A stretch of DNA of 64,000 bases from Variovorax sp. WS11. GTDB lineage: Bacteria; Pseudomonadota; Gammaproteobacteria; Burkholderiales; Burkholderiaceae_C. This document shows, in pieces, positions 43,310 to 52,484 of the stretch. How positions within the stretch are numbered: position 1 is the first letter of the stretch; each line of letters opens with the position of its first letter. Location: the NCBI RefSeq assembly GCF_010499245.1, contig NZ_JAAGOW010000004.1, positions 868,001 to 932,000 of the forward strand, read 5' to 3'. A program made the position numbers and the translations under genes. The notes under the pieces are model-generated. The model did not search any database. It had not been told where the DNA came from and saw nothing but the letters and a program-made list of their open reading frames with translations.

Positions 43310-43592
43310 CTACTTTTGCGCCGGAAAGTAGCTATGCGCCAGTTTACGAGCCATTTTCTTGGTGTATTTTTGGAGTAGTTCCATCGCCAAACCATGCCGA
43401 TCCACGCCCATAGTGCGCTCCAGAGCAGAGCGGCGTAGAGGACGCGGCACTGCGCGACGGGTGCCCGCATCGTGACAGGCGAGCTTGTCCGTCGACGCCC
43501 CGCGGCTGCTTGCGAGCGGTGCGCGCAAGCGCTAGGACTTACCCGCGGATTGTCAGACGGCTTGCAATCAAAGGAGGCCTAAGGTTCCTAAG
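43310..43592. other. Spacer right of the IS cluster
   Basis: About 280 bp. A minus-strand frame here (ending RKLAHSYFPAQK) stops right beside the CTAG target and may be the tail of a gene cut by the insertion, but I cannot name it. GGAGG near 43573 precedes the HD-domain gene. Confidence 0.35.
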
Positions 43593-44210
43593 ATGCGCAG
43601 CCATTCATTACCAGACGGGTGTATTTCCATGGTGGAGCGCGCAACCTTTCGGAGCTTTCAGGAGAGCACGGCCCAGGATTGGAAAGTAATCGCAGGCGAG
43701 TTCCAGTCTTTCTCCAAGGGGCTGGCCGACCGTGTCCTTCATCACCTGAGTCTGCTTCGGGGCGACTTTGGGGGCTTTCCCATCGACCGGCTCGACCACT
43801 CCTTGCAAACAGCCACTCGGGCCTTGCGCGACGGTCGCGATGAGGCCTATGTGTGCTGTGCCTTGCTGCACGACATCGGCGACACCCTGGGAACGTTCAA
43901 TCATCCCGACATCGCAGCGGCGGTGCTGAAGCCATTCGTGAGCGAAGCTGATCACTGGATGGTCCAGAACCACGGAATCTTCCAGGGCTACTACTTCTTC
44001 CATCACCTGGGCATGGACCGCGACATGCGCGCGCAGTTCAGCGGACATCCGCACTACGACCGGACGGCGGAGTTCTGCGAGCTGTACGACAGCCCGGCCT
44101 TCGACCCGAAGGCCGAGACGCTGCCGCTGTCGGAGTTCGAGCCAATGGTGCGCCGGCTGTTCCTGAGTCCCGTCAACAGCATCTACAAGAAGTCGGCCGC
44201 AATGGCCTAA
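43593..44210 (+). CDS. HD-domain protein, possible diiron oxygenase (PhnZ/MIOX-like)
   Basis: A 205-residue HD-fold protein. Possible metal ligands occur in the order His (RLDHSLQTATRA), His-Asp (CCALLHDIGDTLG), His (FNHPDIAAAV), His (MVQNHGIFQGYYFFHH), Asp (CELYDSPAFDP). Six ligands in this order fit the mixed-valent diiron oxygenases PhnZ, TmpB and inositol oxygenase better than plain phosphohydrolases. ATG 43593 is preceded by AAGG; ATG 43629 is a shorter start. It stands just before an ABC uptake operon and may act on the imported compound (inference). Confidence 0.75.
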   Translation: MRSHSLPDGCISMVERATFRSFQESTAQDWKVIAGEFQSFSKGLADRVLHHLSLLRGDFGGFPIDRLDHSLQTATRALRDGRDEAYVCCALLHDIGDTLGTFNHPDIAAAVLKPFVSEADHWMVQNHGIFQGYYFFHHLGMDRDMRAQFSGHPHYDRTAEFCELYDSPAFDPKAETLPLSEFEPMVRRLFLSPVNSIYKKSAAMA

Positions 44211-44303
44211 GCCCTGGTGTAACGCGCGCCCAGCACGCTGACCAATCGCCGATAGGCCACGGCCATTCCTATCAAGAAACTTAGCCAAGACATGGAGACA
44301 GAA

Positions 44304-45542
44304 ATGAAATTCTTTATCAAAACCACATTGACCTGCGCGATGCTTTTCAGCGCTACGCTTTCTATGGCCCAGCAGGGAGAGACGGTCAAGATTGCCTGGA
44401 TTGATCCGCTGTCCGGTCTGATGGCCGCGGTGGGAACCAATCAGTTCAAGACGACGCAATTTCTTGCGGAGGAGTTCAACAAGAAGAACCGATCGGGTGT
44501 GAAGTTCGAGATCATCGGCCTGGACAACAAGCTAAGCCCCCAGGAGACCGCGAGCGCCCTGCGGTCGGCGCAGGACCAGGGCGCGCGCTACGTCATGCAG
44601 GGAAATGGCTCCGGCCCGGCACTGGCGATCATCGATGCGATCGAGAAAAACAATGCGCGCAACCCCGGCAAGGAGATGCTTTTTATGAACTACTCGGCAG
44701 TCGACCCCGACCTGACCAATAGCAAGTGCAGCTACTGGCACTTCAGGGTGGAAGCCGACACGTCAATGAAGATGGAAGCGCTTACCACGTGGATGAAGGA
44801 CCAGCCGGATATCAAGAAGGTCTACATCCTGGGCCAGAACTACTCGCATGGCGTGCAGGTGGTCAAGTACGCCAAGGAGGGCTTGAGGCTAAAGCGGCCA
44901 GACGTTCAGATCGTCGGCGAAGATCTGCATCCTTTGGCCCAGGTACGGGACTTCTCCCCGTATATCGCGAAGATCAAGCAATCTGGCGCTGATTCTGTCA
45001 TTACGGGAAATTGGGGATCCGACCTGTCACTGTTGCTTAAGGCCGCGAACGACGCCGGCCTTAACAATGTGAATTTTCTGACCTACTACGCCTACGCCAC
45101 TGGCACACCGACGGCCATGGGCAGTGCGTCGGAGGGCAAGGTTTTCAATGTGGCCTATGCCCACCACAACATGGGCGGCGACATTCAGAAGAGCATGGAG
45201 GAGTTCAAAAGGAAGATGAACGAGGATCTCTATCAGCCGTCGATCCACCATGTTTTCTCGCTGCTCGATGCCGCCTTTGCGCAAGCGAAGTCGACGGACC
45301 CCGTCAAGGTGGCCGCGGTAATGGAGGGCATGAAGCTGAAGAGCTTCAATGGCGAGATCGAGATGCGGAAGTCCGACCACCAGCTGCAACAAAGCCTGTA
45401 CGTCACACGCTGGGAAAAGAAGAGCGCCAAGTACCCCTACGATGCGGAAAATTCCGGCTACACCCTGGCCCCTGTGAAGCACTACGCGCCATATGTCTCC
45501 AGTACGCCGACCTCGTGCCAGATGAAACGGCCAAACTCCTAA
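44304..45542 (+). CDS. ABC transporter substrate-binding protein, branched-chain type (LivK-like)
   Basis: A 412-residue periplasmic receptor with a signal peptide (about residues 1-23, LFSATLSMAQ). VKIAWIDPLSGLMAAVGTNQ, LSPQETASALRSAQDQGARY and YILGQNYSHGVQVVKYA are of the Peripla_BP_6 fold. ATG 44304 has GGAGAC 7 nt upstream and gives a clean signal. An intrinsic terminator follows before the permease genes. It is longer than amino-acid receptors (about 370), so the ligand may be an aromatic acid, amide or other. Confidence 0.92.
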   Translation: MKFFIKTTLTCAMLFSATLSMAQQGETVKIAWIDPLSGLMAAVGTNQFKTTQFLAEEFNKKNRSGVKFEIIGLDNKLSPQETASALRSAQDQGARYVMQGNGSGPALAIIDAIEKNNARNPGKEMLFMNYSAVDPDLTNSKCSYWHFRVEADTSMKMEALTTWMKDQPDIKKVYILGQNYSHGVQVVKYAKEGLRLKRPDVQIVGEDLHPLAQVRDFSPYIAKIKQSGADSVITGNWGSDLSLLLKAANDAGLNNVNFLTYYAYATGTPTAMGSASEGKVFNVAYAHHNMGGDIQKSMEEFKRKMNEDLYQPSIHHVFSLLDAAFAQAKSTDPVKVAAVMEGMKLKSFNGEIEMRKSDHQLQQSLYVTRWEKKSAKYPYDAENSGYTLAPVKHYAPYVSSTPTSCQMKRPNS

Positions 45543-45559
45543 TCGAGCGCTGACCGGTC

Positions 45560-45594
45560 GAGGCCCGACGTCGCCGCTCGGGCCTCTTTCTTTT
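45560..45594 (+). terminator. Intrinsic terminator between receptor and permease genes
   Basis: A perfect 9-bp stem GAGGCCCGA / TCGGGCCTC with a 9-nt loop is followed by TTTCTTTT, 17 nt after the receptor stop. It would let the receptor be made in excess over the membrane components. Confidence 0.85.
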
Positions 45595-45612
45595 CCCGTA
45601 TCCGAAAGACCG

Positions 45613-46566
45613 ATGAACATCGAACTCTTCGCCATCTCCGTGCTCAACGGAGTCAGCTACGGATTGCTATTGTTCATGTTGAGCTCCGGCCTGACGCTGA
45701 TCTTCAGCATGATGGGCGTGCTCAACTTTGCGCATGCCAGTTTTTATATGCTGGGTGCCTACATCGCCTTCACGCTGTCCGAAATCATCGGCTTCTGGCC
45801 AGCACTTCTCATTGCGCCGCTGTTGGTCGGCGCGCTGGGCGCTGGCTTCGAGCGTTTCGCGCTGCGGCGCGTGCACAAATTTGGTCATGTGCCCGAACTG
45901 CTGGTGACCTTCGGGCTCTCTTATCTTGTTCTGGAACTGGTCCAACTGATCTGGGGGCGTTCGACTGTGCCTTACACCTTGCCGTCGCAACTCCAGGGCC
46001 CCCTATTTGGCCTGTATGGCACGCAGTTTCCCAAGTCACGCTCTTTCATCATGCTGGTAGCGGTGCTGATGCTGATATCGGTCTGGCTGCTGCTCACGCG
46101 CACACGGATCGGGCTGGTGATCCAGGCGGCGCTCACGCACCCAGACGCTGTCGAGTCACTCGGCCACAACGTGCCGCGGGTGTTCATGATGGTGTTCGGC
46201 GGCGGTTCCGCATTGGCGGGCCTCGCCGGAGTGGTGGGAGGCAACACCTACGTCACCGAGCCCGCCATGGCGGCCTCGGTTGGCTCCATCATCTTCGTGG
46301 TCGTCGTGGTGGGCGGTATGGGGTCGTTGGGCGGAGCCTTTCTCGCCTCGCTTCTCATCGGAGTCATCCAGACCTTCGCGGTCGCGGTAGATCATTCGCT
46401 CGCGAGCGGCCTGCAGGCGCTGGGTGTGACGGTCACTAACCAAACGTTCGGTTACGAAGTTCTCAAACTCACGATTTCTCAGGTGGCTCCGATCCTGCCG
46501 TTCCTGTTCCTCGTGCTGATCCTGATCTTCCGGCCTAAGGGTCTTCTCGGGACGAGGGAGAACTGA
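45613..46566 (+). CDS. ABC transporter permease, LivH type
   Basis: A 317-residue inner-membrane permease with about eight helices: SVLNGVSYGLLLFMLSSGLT at the start, GVLNFAHASFYMLGAYIAF, then VVVVGGMGSLGGAFLASLLI, the Liv permease signature, and LILIFRPKGLLG at the end. ATG 45613 is 18 nt after the terminator. With 46571-49357 it forms a complete importer. Confidence 0.93.
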   Translation: MNIELFAISVLNGVSYGLLLFMLSSGLTLIFSMMGVLNFAHASFYMLGAYIAFTLSEIIGFWPALLIAPLLVGALGAGFERFALRRVHKFGHVPELLVTFGLSYLVLELVQLIWGRSTVPYTLPSQLQGPLFGLYGTQFPKSRSFIMLVAVLMLISVWLLLTRTRIGLVIQAALTHPDAVESLGHNVPRVFMMVFGGGSALAGLAGVVGGNTYVTEPAMAASVGSIIFVVVVVGGMGSLGGAFLASLLIGVIQTFAVAVDHSLASGLQALGVTVTNQTFGYEVLKLTISQVAPILPFLFLVLILIFRPKGLLGTREN

Positions 46567-46570
46567 ATCG

Positions 46571-47875
46571 ATGACAACTGCAACCATGTCGTACATCCGC
46601 TACAGGCCCTGGAACATCGGCCGCGTGTTGGTTTGGTCGTTGTTCGCTCTGCTCTTGGTAGTTTCGCCGTTGCTGTTTCCCGGTAGCCTGGCATTGACGA
46701 TGCTCTCGCAGATGGGCTATCTGATCATCATCTGCCTCAGCTACAACATCCTGCTGGGGCAGGGCGGCATGCTGAGCTTCGGCCATGCCGTGTACGTCGG
46801 GTTCGGCTCCTTCCTTGCCATCCACGCTATGAACATGGGCGACAAGGGCGGGCTGCAGATTCCGCTGGTGGCCATTCCGCTCGTGGGCGGCCTGGCCGGC
46901 ATGGTCATCGCCATCCTGCTGGGCTTTGTCACGACGAAGAAATCGGGCACCACCTTCTCAATGATCACCCTGGGCATCGGCGAGCTGGTGGCCTCCATGG
47001 CGCTGATGTTCCCGGGCTTCTTCGGCGGCGAGGGCGGCGTCACCACCGACCGCGTCTACGGCACGCCCTTCCTCGGCTTCACCTTCGGCCCACAGATTCA
47101 GGTCTACTACCTGATCGCCGTCTACTGCTTCGTCTGCACCGGGTTGATGTACGCCTTCACCGGCACGCCGCTCGGGCGCATCCTCAACGCGGTGCGCGAC
47201 AACCCGGAGCGGGTGGAGTTCATCGGCTACAACACGCAGCGCGTGCGCTACTTCGCGTTCATCATCGCGGGCTTCTTCGCCGGCGTGGGCGGCGGGCTGG
47301 CCGCGATCAACTTCGAGATCGTCAACGCGGCCGACAGCCTGAATGCGATCCGCTCGGGCGGCTACCTGCTGTTCACCTTCCTCGGCGGGGCGGTGTTCTT
47401 CTTCGGGCCGATCATCGGCGCGGTGCTGCTGGTGTTCGCCTCGGTGCTGTTGTCCGAACTGTCCAAGGCCTGGCAGCTCTACTTCGGCCTGGTGTTCGTC
47501 TTCATGGTGATGTTCGCGCCGGGCGGCATCGCGAGCCTGATCATGATGAACCTCAGGGTCGCGAAGTTCGGCAAGTTCAACCGCTTCTGGGTTCTCTACG
47601 GCGGGCTGCTGCTGGCGGCCATTCCGGTGGTGGTGGGCGCTGCCGCCCTGATCGAGATGATCTATCACATCCAGCTCAACTCGGCGCTCGGGCCGGTGCT
47701 CAATTTCTTCGGCGTGTCGCTCGACACCTCCGGATTCGGCAGCTGGTTCGGCGCGGTCGCCATTCTTGCCATCGGCCTTGGCATCCTCGAGGTGGTGCGG
47801 CGCCGCTTCGTGCGGGTCTGGGGGCAGGCGCAGGAAGAGATCGAAGCCGAGATCAAGCGGATGGAACTCGCATGA
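46571..47875 (+). CDS. ABC transporter permease, LivM type
   Basis: A 434-residue permease: SYNILLGQGGMLSFGHAVYV, GRILNAVRDNPERVEFIGYN (cytoplasmic coupling loop) and LGGAVFFFGPIIGAVLLVFA are diagnostic. It is about 80 residues longer than a minimal LivM because of extra helices at the C-terminus (residues 330-415). It starts 4 nt after LivH and overlaps LivG by ATGA at 47872-47875. Confidence 0.93.
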   Translation: MTTATMSYIRYRPWNIGRVLVWSLFALLLVVSPLLFPGSLALTMLSQMGYLIIICLSYNILLGQGGMLSFGHAVYVGFGSFLAIHAMNMGDKGGLQIPLVAIPLVGGLAGMVIAILLGFVTTKKSGTTFSMITLGIGELVASMALMFPGFFGGEGGVTTDRVYGTPFLGFTFGPQIQVYYLIAVYCFVCTGLMYAFTGTPLGRILNAVRDNPERVEFIGYNTQRVRYFAFIIAGFFAGVGGGLAAINFEIVNAADSLNAIRSGGYLLFTFLGGAVFFFGPIIGAVLLVFASVLLSELSKAWQLYFGLVFVFMVMFAPGGIASLIMMNLRVAKFGKFNRFWVLYGGLLLAAIPVVVGAAALIEMIYHIQLNSALGPVLNFFGVSLDTSGFGSWFGAVAILAIGLGILEVVRRRFVRVWGQAQEEIEAEIKRMELA

Positions 47876-48657
47876 GCGCCGTGCAGCAAACCCATGCGCT
47901 CGAACTCAGGAGCCTGCGCAAGAACTTCGGCAAGACCGAGATCATCCGCGGCGTCGACCTGGCGGTGGAAGCCGGCGAGCGCATCGCGATCATCGGGCCC
48001 AACGGCGCCGGCAAGTCCACGCTGTTCAATCTCATCAGCGGCCGTCTCGAGCCGACCAGCGGCGAGGTGCTGCTGCACGGGCAGCGCATCGACGGCAAGA
48101 GGCCTTTCGAGATCAACCGGTTGGGCCTTTCGCGCAGCTTCCAGATCACCAACATCTTCCCCAAGCTCAGCGTGTTCGAGAACCTGCGCTGCGGCGTGCT
48201 GTGGAGCCTGGGCTACCGCTACAGCTTCCTGCGCTTCCTCTCGAAGCTCGACGACGCCAACGAGCGCGCCGAGGAACTGCTGCGCCAGGTCGGCCTTGAG
48301 AAGAAGCGCGACGTGCATGCGGTGAATCTCACCTATGCCGAACAGCGCGCGCTGGAGATCGGCGTCACCATCGCCGGCGGCGCCAGCGTGATCCTGCTCG
48401 ACGAGCCCACGGCCGGCATGAGCAAGACCGAGACCGCGCACTTCATCGCGCTGATCAAGCAGGTGACGGTCGGCAAGACCCTGCTCACCGTGGAGCACGA
48501 CATGGGCGTGGTGTTCGGCCTGGCAGACAAGATCGCGGTGGTCGTCTACGGCGAGGTGATCGCCTTCGACACGCCCGCAGCGGTGCGCGCCAATGCGCGC
48601 GTGCAGGAGGCCTACCTGGGCTCTTCGGTCGCGGACGCGCAGAGCGGAGGACACTGA
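47872..48657 (+). CDS. ABC transporter ATPase, LivG type
   Basis: A 261-residue ATPase. Walker A GPNGAGKSTLFNLI (about residues 44-57), signature region NLTYAEQRALEIG, Walker B VILLDEPTAGM and the switch His in TVEHDM. The signature lacks the usual LSxGQ, reading LTYAEQ, which is common in LivG proteins. Start overlaps the LivM stop. Confidence 0.93.
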   Translation: MSAVQQTHALELRSLRKNFGKTEIIRGVDLAVEAGERIAIIGPNGAGKSTLFNLISGRLEPTSGEVLLHGQRIDGKRPFEINRLGLSRSFQITNIFPKLSVFENLRCGVLWSLGYRYSFLRFLSKLDDANERAEELLRQVGLEKKRDVHAVNLTYAEQRALEIGVTIAGGASVILLDEPTAGMSKTETAHFIALIKQVTVGKTLLTVEHDMGVVFGLADKIAVVVYGEVIAFDTPAAVRANARVQEAYLGSSVADAQSGGH

Positions 48658-48661
48658 AGAA

Positions 48662-49357
48662 ATGCTCAAGCTCCAGGACATCCACGCCTACTACGGCAAG
48701 AGCCATGTGTTGCATGGCGTTTCATTTGCGGTCGGTCCCGGCGAGATCGTGGCCCTGCTGGGCCGCAACGGCTCGGGCCGCTCGACCACGGCCAAGGCCA
48801 TCATGGGCCTGGTGCATGCCGAAGGCGGCCTGCACTGGAAGGAGCAGGACATCCTGCGCCGCAAGGCCTACGAGATCGCGCACATGGGCATCGGCTACGT
48901 GCCAGAGAACCGCGACATCTTCCCCAAGCTCACGGTGCATCAGAACCTGCTGCTCGGGCAGAAGGACAAGGGGCAGGGCAGCCGCTGGCAGTTCGACGAC
49001 ATGTACGGCATGTTCCCGCGGCTCAAGGAGCGCCAGCACACCGAAGCCGGCGTGCTCTCGGGCGGCGAGCAGCAGATGCTGACGCTGTGCCGCACCTTGA
49101 TGGGCGACCCCGATCTCATCATCATCGACGAGCCGACCGAGGGCCTCGCGCCCAAGATCGTCGAACTGGTGGGCCAGTACCTGCGCACGCTCAAGGACAA
49201 GGGCATCTCGGTGCTCTTGATCGAGCAGAAGCTGACGATCGCGATGCAGATCTCCGACCGCGCGCTGGTCATGGGCCATGGCAGCATCGTGTTCGACGGC
49301 ACGCCGGACAGCCTGCGTGCCGATGCTGCGACCCGCAAGGAGTGGCTCGAGGTCTGA
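48662..49357 (+). CDS. ABC transporter ATPase, LivF type, Walker A Arg
   Basis: A 231-residue ATPase. Walker A reads GRNGSGRST, so the usual Lys is Arg40; the signature LSGGEQQML, Walker B LIIIDEPTEGL and the remaining motifs are normal. ATG 48662 is 4 nt after the LivG stop. Arg in this position may weaken but not necessarily stop ATP use, and the partner LivG keeps Lys. Confidence 0.92.
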   Translation: MLKLQDIHAYYGKSHVLHGVSFAVGPGEIVALLGRNGSGRSTTAKAIMGLVHAEGGLHWKEQDILRRKAYEIAHMGIGYVPENRDIFPKLTVHQNLLLGQKDKGQGSRWQFDDMYGMFPRLKERQHTEAGVLSGGEQQMLTLCRTLMGDPDLIIIDEPTEGLAPKIVELVGQYLRTLKDKGISVLLIEQKLTIAMQISDRALVMGHGSIVFDGTPDSLRADAATRKEWLEV

Positions 49358-49428
49358 GAGGCGAGCCTCGTTTGGGATCGCAATGAAGCGTATCCGCTCG
49401 CGTCGCTATCCCTCCATGCATCACAGTC

Positions 49429-49665
49429 GTGACACATCCGGAAACTTTTAGGGACAGCGTGTCGGCGCGCCTTGAAGCGATTCGCCAACCCACCCTGGTG
49501 GCCAACGGCGAAAACTATGTGATGGTGCCCACCCCGAACACGCACCTGCTGGCCAGGCACATCCCGGACTCGAAGCTGATCATCTATCCGGACGCCGGGC
49601 ATGCGTTCATATTCCAGTATCCGCTGGAGTTCGCCGCCGAAGTCAACGCCTTTCTGGGAAAGTGA
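49429..49665 (+). pseudogene. Alpha/beta hydrolase C-terminal fragment
   Basis: About 78 codons matching the end of an alpha/beta hydrolase: RLEAIRQPTLVANGENYVMV (Asp/Asn strand), LLARHIPDSKLIIYPDAGHA with the catalytic His in AGHAF, and PLEFAAEVNAFLGK. The nucleophile half is missing and nothing upstream to 49357 restores it. A 5'-truncated remnant; GTG 49429 could be translated but would not make an enzyme. Confidence 0.75.
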
Positions 49666-49672
49666 AGACGCG

Positions 49673-50941
49673 ATGAAGAACACGCCCGAAGCCGCCTCCA
49701 CCGAAGCCGGAGTCAACCGCCGCGATTTCGTGTCCGCCGCGGTCGCTGCTACTGCGTTGCCCTTAGCACGACCGACCGCCGCGCAGATCGCACCACCTCC
49801 CACCACAGGAACTGCCATGAGCACGACATCGGACCTCGTAAAGCTGGAAAGGCGCACGCCGCAACTGTGGCAAGTGACCTTCGCCAACCCGCCATTCAAC
49901 TTGGTTGTTCCGGAGATGGTCACGGCGCTGCATGCGGTGGTAGAGGACATGGACAACGACCCTTTTGTCAAGGTGGTGCTGTTCAAAAGCGCGATCGAAG
50001 GCTACTTCGTGAATCACTTCGACCTAAGCAAAGCGCAGAGCTTCCCGATGGAGCCGACCGACCCTCCGCAACCGACCTGGGTCAACTTAGTGTTGCAGTT
50101 GAGCAAGTCGCCCGTCATCAGCATCGCTTGCGTCCAGGGTCGTACACGCGGGGGCGGCAACGAGTTCGCGCTGGCGTGCGACTTGCGATACGCCAGTCTC
50201 GAGAAGGCGCAGTTCGGGCAGCCCGAGGTGGGTACCGGGATTCTGCCCGGAGGCGGCGGCAGCGAGCGCCTCCCACGACTGATCGGCCGAGACCGTGCGC
50301 TGGAAGTTCTGCTGAGCGCCCAGGACTATTCGGCCGATATTGCCGAGCGCTTTGGCTGGGTGACGCGTGCGCTGCCTGATCGCGAACTCGATGCCTTCGT
50401 AGAGGCTCTGGCCACGCGATTGAGTGGCTTCGACAAGCAGTCTCTCGCGGGCGCGAAGGCCCAGGTGAACCGCGCGACACTGCCGCCCGATGCGGATTTC
50501 TACGCGTCCTATGCCGAGTACAGCCAGTCCCTATCGTGGCCGGGCTTTCATGCGCGGCGTCCGAAGATGGGCAAGTTGGCGGCCGAACATGGCGCGGACA
50601 TAGAGCGCCCAGGGGTCACTATCTGGGCATCGTCAACTGAAGTAACTGTTGCCGCTCGCGGTTGTTGTCGGCGCGTCGCGATGACGCTCGCACGCCGCCT
50701 TTTGACTGTGGTGCACTCCCGGTCAATGTTCTTCGGCCGTGCGGTTCTTTCACTTCGGAGAGTCGGAGAGTCTGCCGCAGTGAAGGGCGCATCATGCCGA
50801 AGTGGGCATGCAGATGGATATCTGAGAGGAGGCCGCGCCTTCGCCTCGAGGGGCCGTAAATCGGCTCTTTATCGCTGGATAGAAGGCGAGCAACTCTCGT
50901 TTCGTTCTCCTTCGCGCCGCGTTGGTCGTCATCCCCCATGA
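49673..50941 (+). CDS. Enoyl-CoA hydratase-family protein with Tat signal; 3' end frameshifted
   Basis: ATG 49673 gives an N-terminal twin-arginine signal (NRRDFVSAAVAATALPLARP, Ala-rich, ending AAQ) followed by a crotonase domain: LERRTPQLWQVTFANPPFN, oxyanion segments KSAIEGYFVNHFDLS and VQGRTRGGGNEFALACDL, FGQPEVGTGILPGGGGSERL with the catalytic Glu region. After about 50615 the frame gives about 100 residues unlike the family. A one-base shift near 50610-50622 would give HYLGIVN and stop at 50640, which looks like the true end. The protein as encoded therefore carries an odd tail. An inner ATG at 49817 could give a cytoplasmic form. Confidence 0.7.
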   Translation: MKNTPEAASTEAGVNRRDFVSAAVAATALPLARPTAAQIAPPPTTGTAMSTTSDLVKLERRTPQLWQVTFANPPFNLVVPEMVTALHAVVEDMDNDPFVKVVLFKSAIEGYFVNHFDLSKAQSFPMEPTDPPQPTWVNLVLQLSKSPVISIACVQGRTRGGGNEFALACDLRYASLEKAQFGQPEVGTGILPGGGGSERLPRLIGRDRALEVLLSAQDYSADIAERFGWVTRALPDRELDAFVEALATRLSGFDKQSLAGAKAQVNRATLPPDADFYASYAEYSQSLSWPGFHARRPKMGKLAAEHGADIERPGVTIWASSTEVTVAARGCCRRVAMTLARRLLTVVHSRSMFFGRAVLSLRRVGESAAVKGASCRSGHADGYLRGGRAFASRGRKSALYRWIEGEQLSFRSPSRRVGRHPP

Positions 50942-51356
50942 ATATCCAAGCCAAGCCCGAGTTCTGCCATTGCTATCTCGAAGAAGCGGGATGCATCCCT
51001 ATCTGATTGCGGCACATGATGCCGGTTTCGGCGGCGGGCCCCCGAATGCAATGCGCATCTCGATGGCCCGCCGGGGATCGCCGAACGCTCGAGGCGTGCT
51101 GGCGATGTAACAAGTCGCCAGCGAGAGCGCGACAGCCGATCATCAGACGACCTTTGCCTTGCCGGAAGCCTCATCAGGGAAAGTGCTTCTGTGAGTGCTC
51201 CAGTGCTCTCTTGGTAGCGGATGCGCAGCGGAATACCCACTTGTCTCCTAGCCTCGGTACCCTGTCATTCGAGTGGGCGCGCGATGTCGGCATTCGCTCG
51301 TTGCCTGAGATTCGCTTGTCGATCCGCGCAATGTACGGAGGCCCGCCGTGCCGCAA
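50942..51356. other. Intergenic stretch without a supported gene
   Basis: Counting from the probable true end of the hydratase (50640), about 700 bp hold no convincing gene. Short frames on both strands lack domains, ribosome sites and normal codon composition. It may be degraded coding DNA. Confidence 0.5.
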
Positions 51357-52382
51357 TCAAGCGCGCTCCAGGCACAAGGCAATGCCTTGACCGCCGCCAA
51401 TGCATAGCGACACCACAGCCTTACTGGCCCCGGTGCGTTGCAGCGCATGGGCCACCTTGGTGATGAGGATCGCCCCGGTTGCGCCGATTGGGTGTCCATG
51501 TGCAATCGCGCCGCCGTCGACGTTGAAACGCGACGGGTCGATGTCCAACTCGTCGCGAACAACGATGGCAATAGCAGCGAAGGCCTCATTCACTTCGAAG
51601 CGGTCGACCTCGCCTATATTCCAGCCGGCGCTGTCCAAGGCTTGGCGGATCGCGGGCAGGGGACCCAGCCCAAAGAAGCCGGGTTCGACGCCGGCAACAC
51701 CTACGCCGCGGACGACAAGCGACGGCGCGAGGCCGGCATCGTGTGCCATCGTGCTGTCGCAGACGATCATCGCGGCGGCACCCGCGTTGACACCCGGCGC
51801 GTTGCCGGCAGTGATCGTGCCATCGGGACGGAACACGGGCTTCAGACGGGCGAGCGTTTCCAACGTGGTGTCGGGACGGTTCGATTCATCTGCCGCAAAT
51901 GTGATCGGACCTTTCTTGCCTTTGAGGGGCAGCGGCTCGATCTCGTCCTTGAACCACCCGACTGCTTGAGCGGCGGCAAAGCGCTTCTGACTTTGCGCCG
52001 CGAACGCGTCCTGCTCCTCCCGCGTTAGGCCGTGCTTTTGAACGAGATCTTCGGTATGCCATCCTGAATGCCGCGTCGAGAAGGCATCGTGCAAGCCGTC
52101 CAACAGCAGCGAGTCAATCGCTTCGGCGTTGCCCATCCGTGCACCGAACCGCATGCCGGGCAGCAGGTATGGTGCACGATCCATGTTCTCGACGCCGCCC
52201 GCGATCACCATCCGCGACAGTCCCGCAGCTACCTCCGCATAGGCCGTAGCAACGGCTTGAGCGCCCGAGCCGCACACACGGTTGACCGTCATCGCGGGCA
52301 CAGCCACCGGAAGCCCGCCGTGGATCGCGACTTGCCGCGCGACATTCATACCGTTGCCGGCTTGTACGACATGCCCATCACC

Positions 52383-52398
52383 ACCGAATCACCGAATC
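52383..52398. repeat. 8-bp tandem duplication in the thiolase pseudogene
   Basis: ACCGAATC occurs twice in direct succession (GATTCGGT in the gene strand). Removing one copy restores DSVVMG in the thiolase frame. Confidence 0.93.
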
Positions 52399-52468
52399 CA
52401 CCAGCGTGGGATCCAACTTGGAGCGACGCAGGGTAGCGGCGATGGCATGTGCACCTAGTGCGCTCGTC

Positions 52469-52484
52469 GTGGTATCGTGGTATC
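52469..52484. repeat. Second 8-bp tandem duplication in the thiolase pseudogene
   Basis: GTGGTATC occurs twice in direct succession (GATACCAC in the gene strand). Removing one copy restores RDTTTSALG, the normal thiolase sequence at this point. Confidence 0.93.

Noticed and set aside
49345..49372. Terminator after the LivF gene (GAGGC-GA-GCCTC-GTTTG)
   Set aside because: The loop is only two bases and the T run is too short to be convincing.
50619..50954. Minus-strand 111-residue frame after the hydratase
   Set aside because: Basic, low-complexity translation, no ribosome site and no domain.
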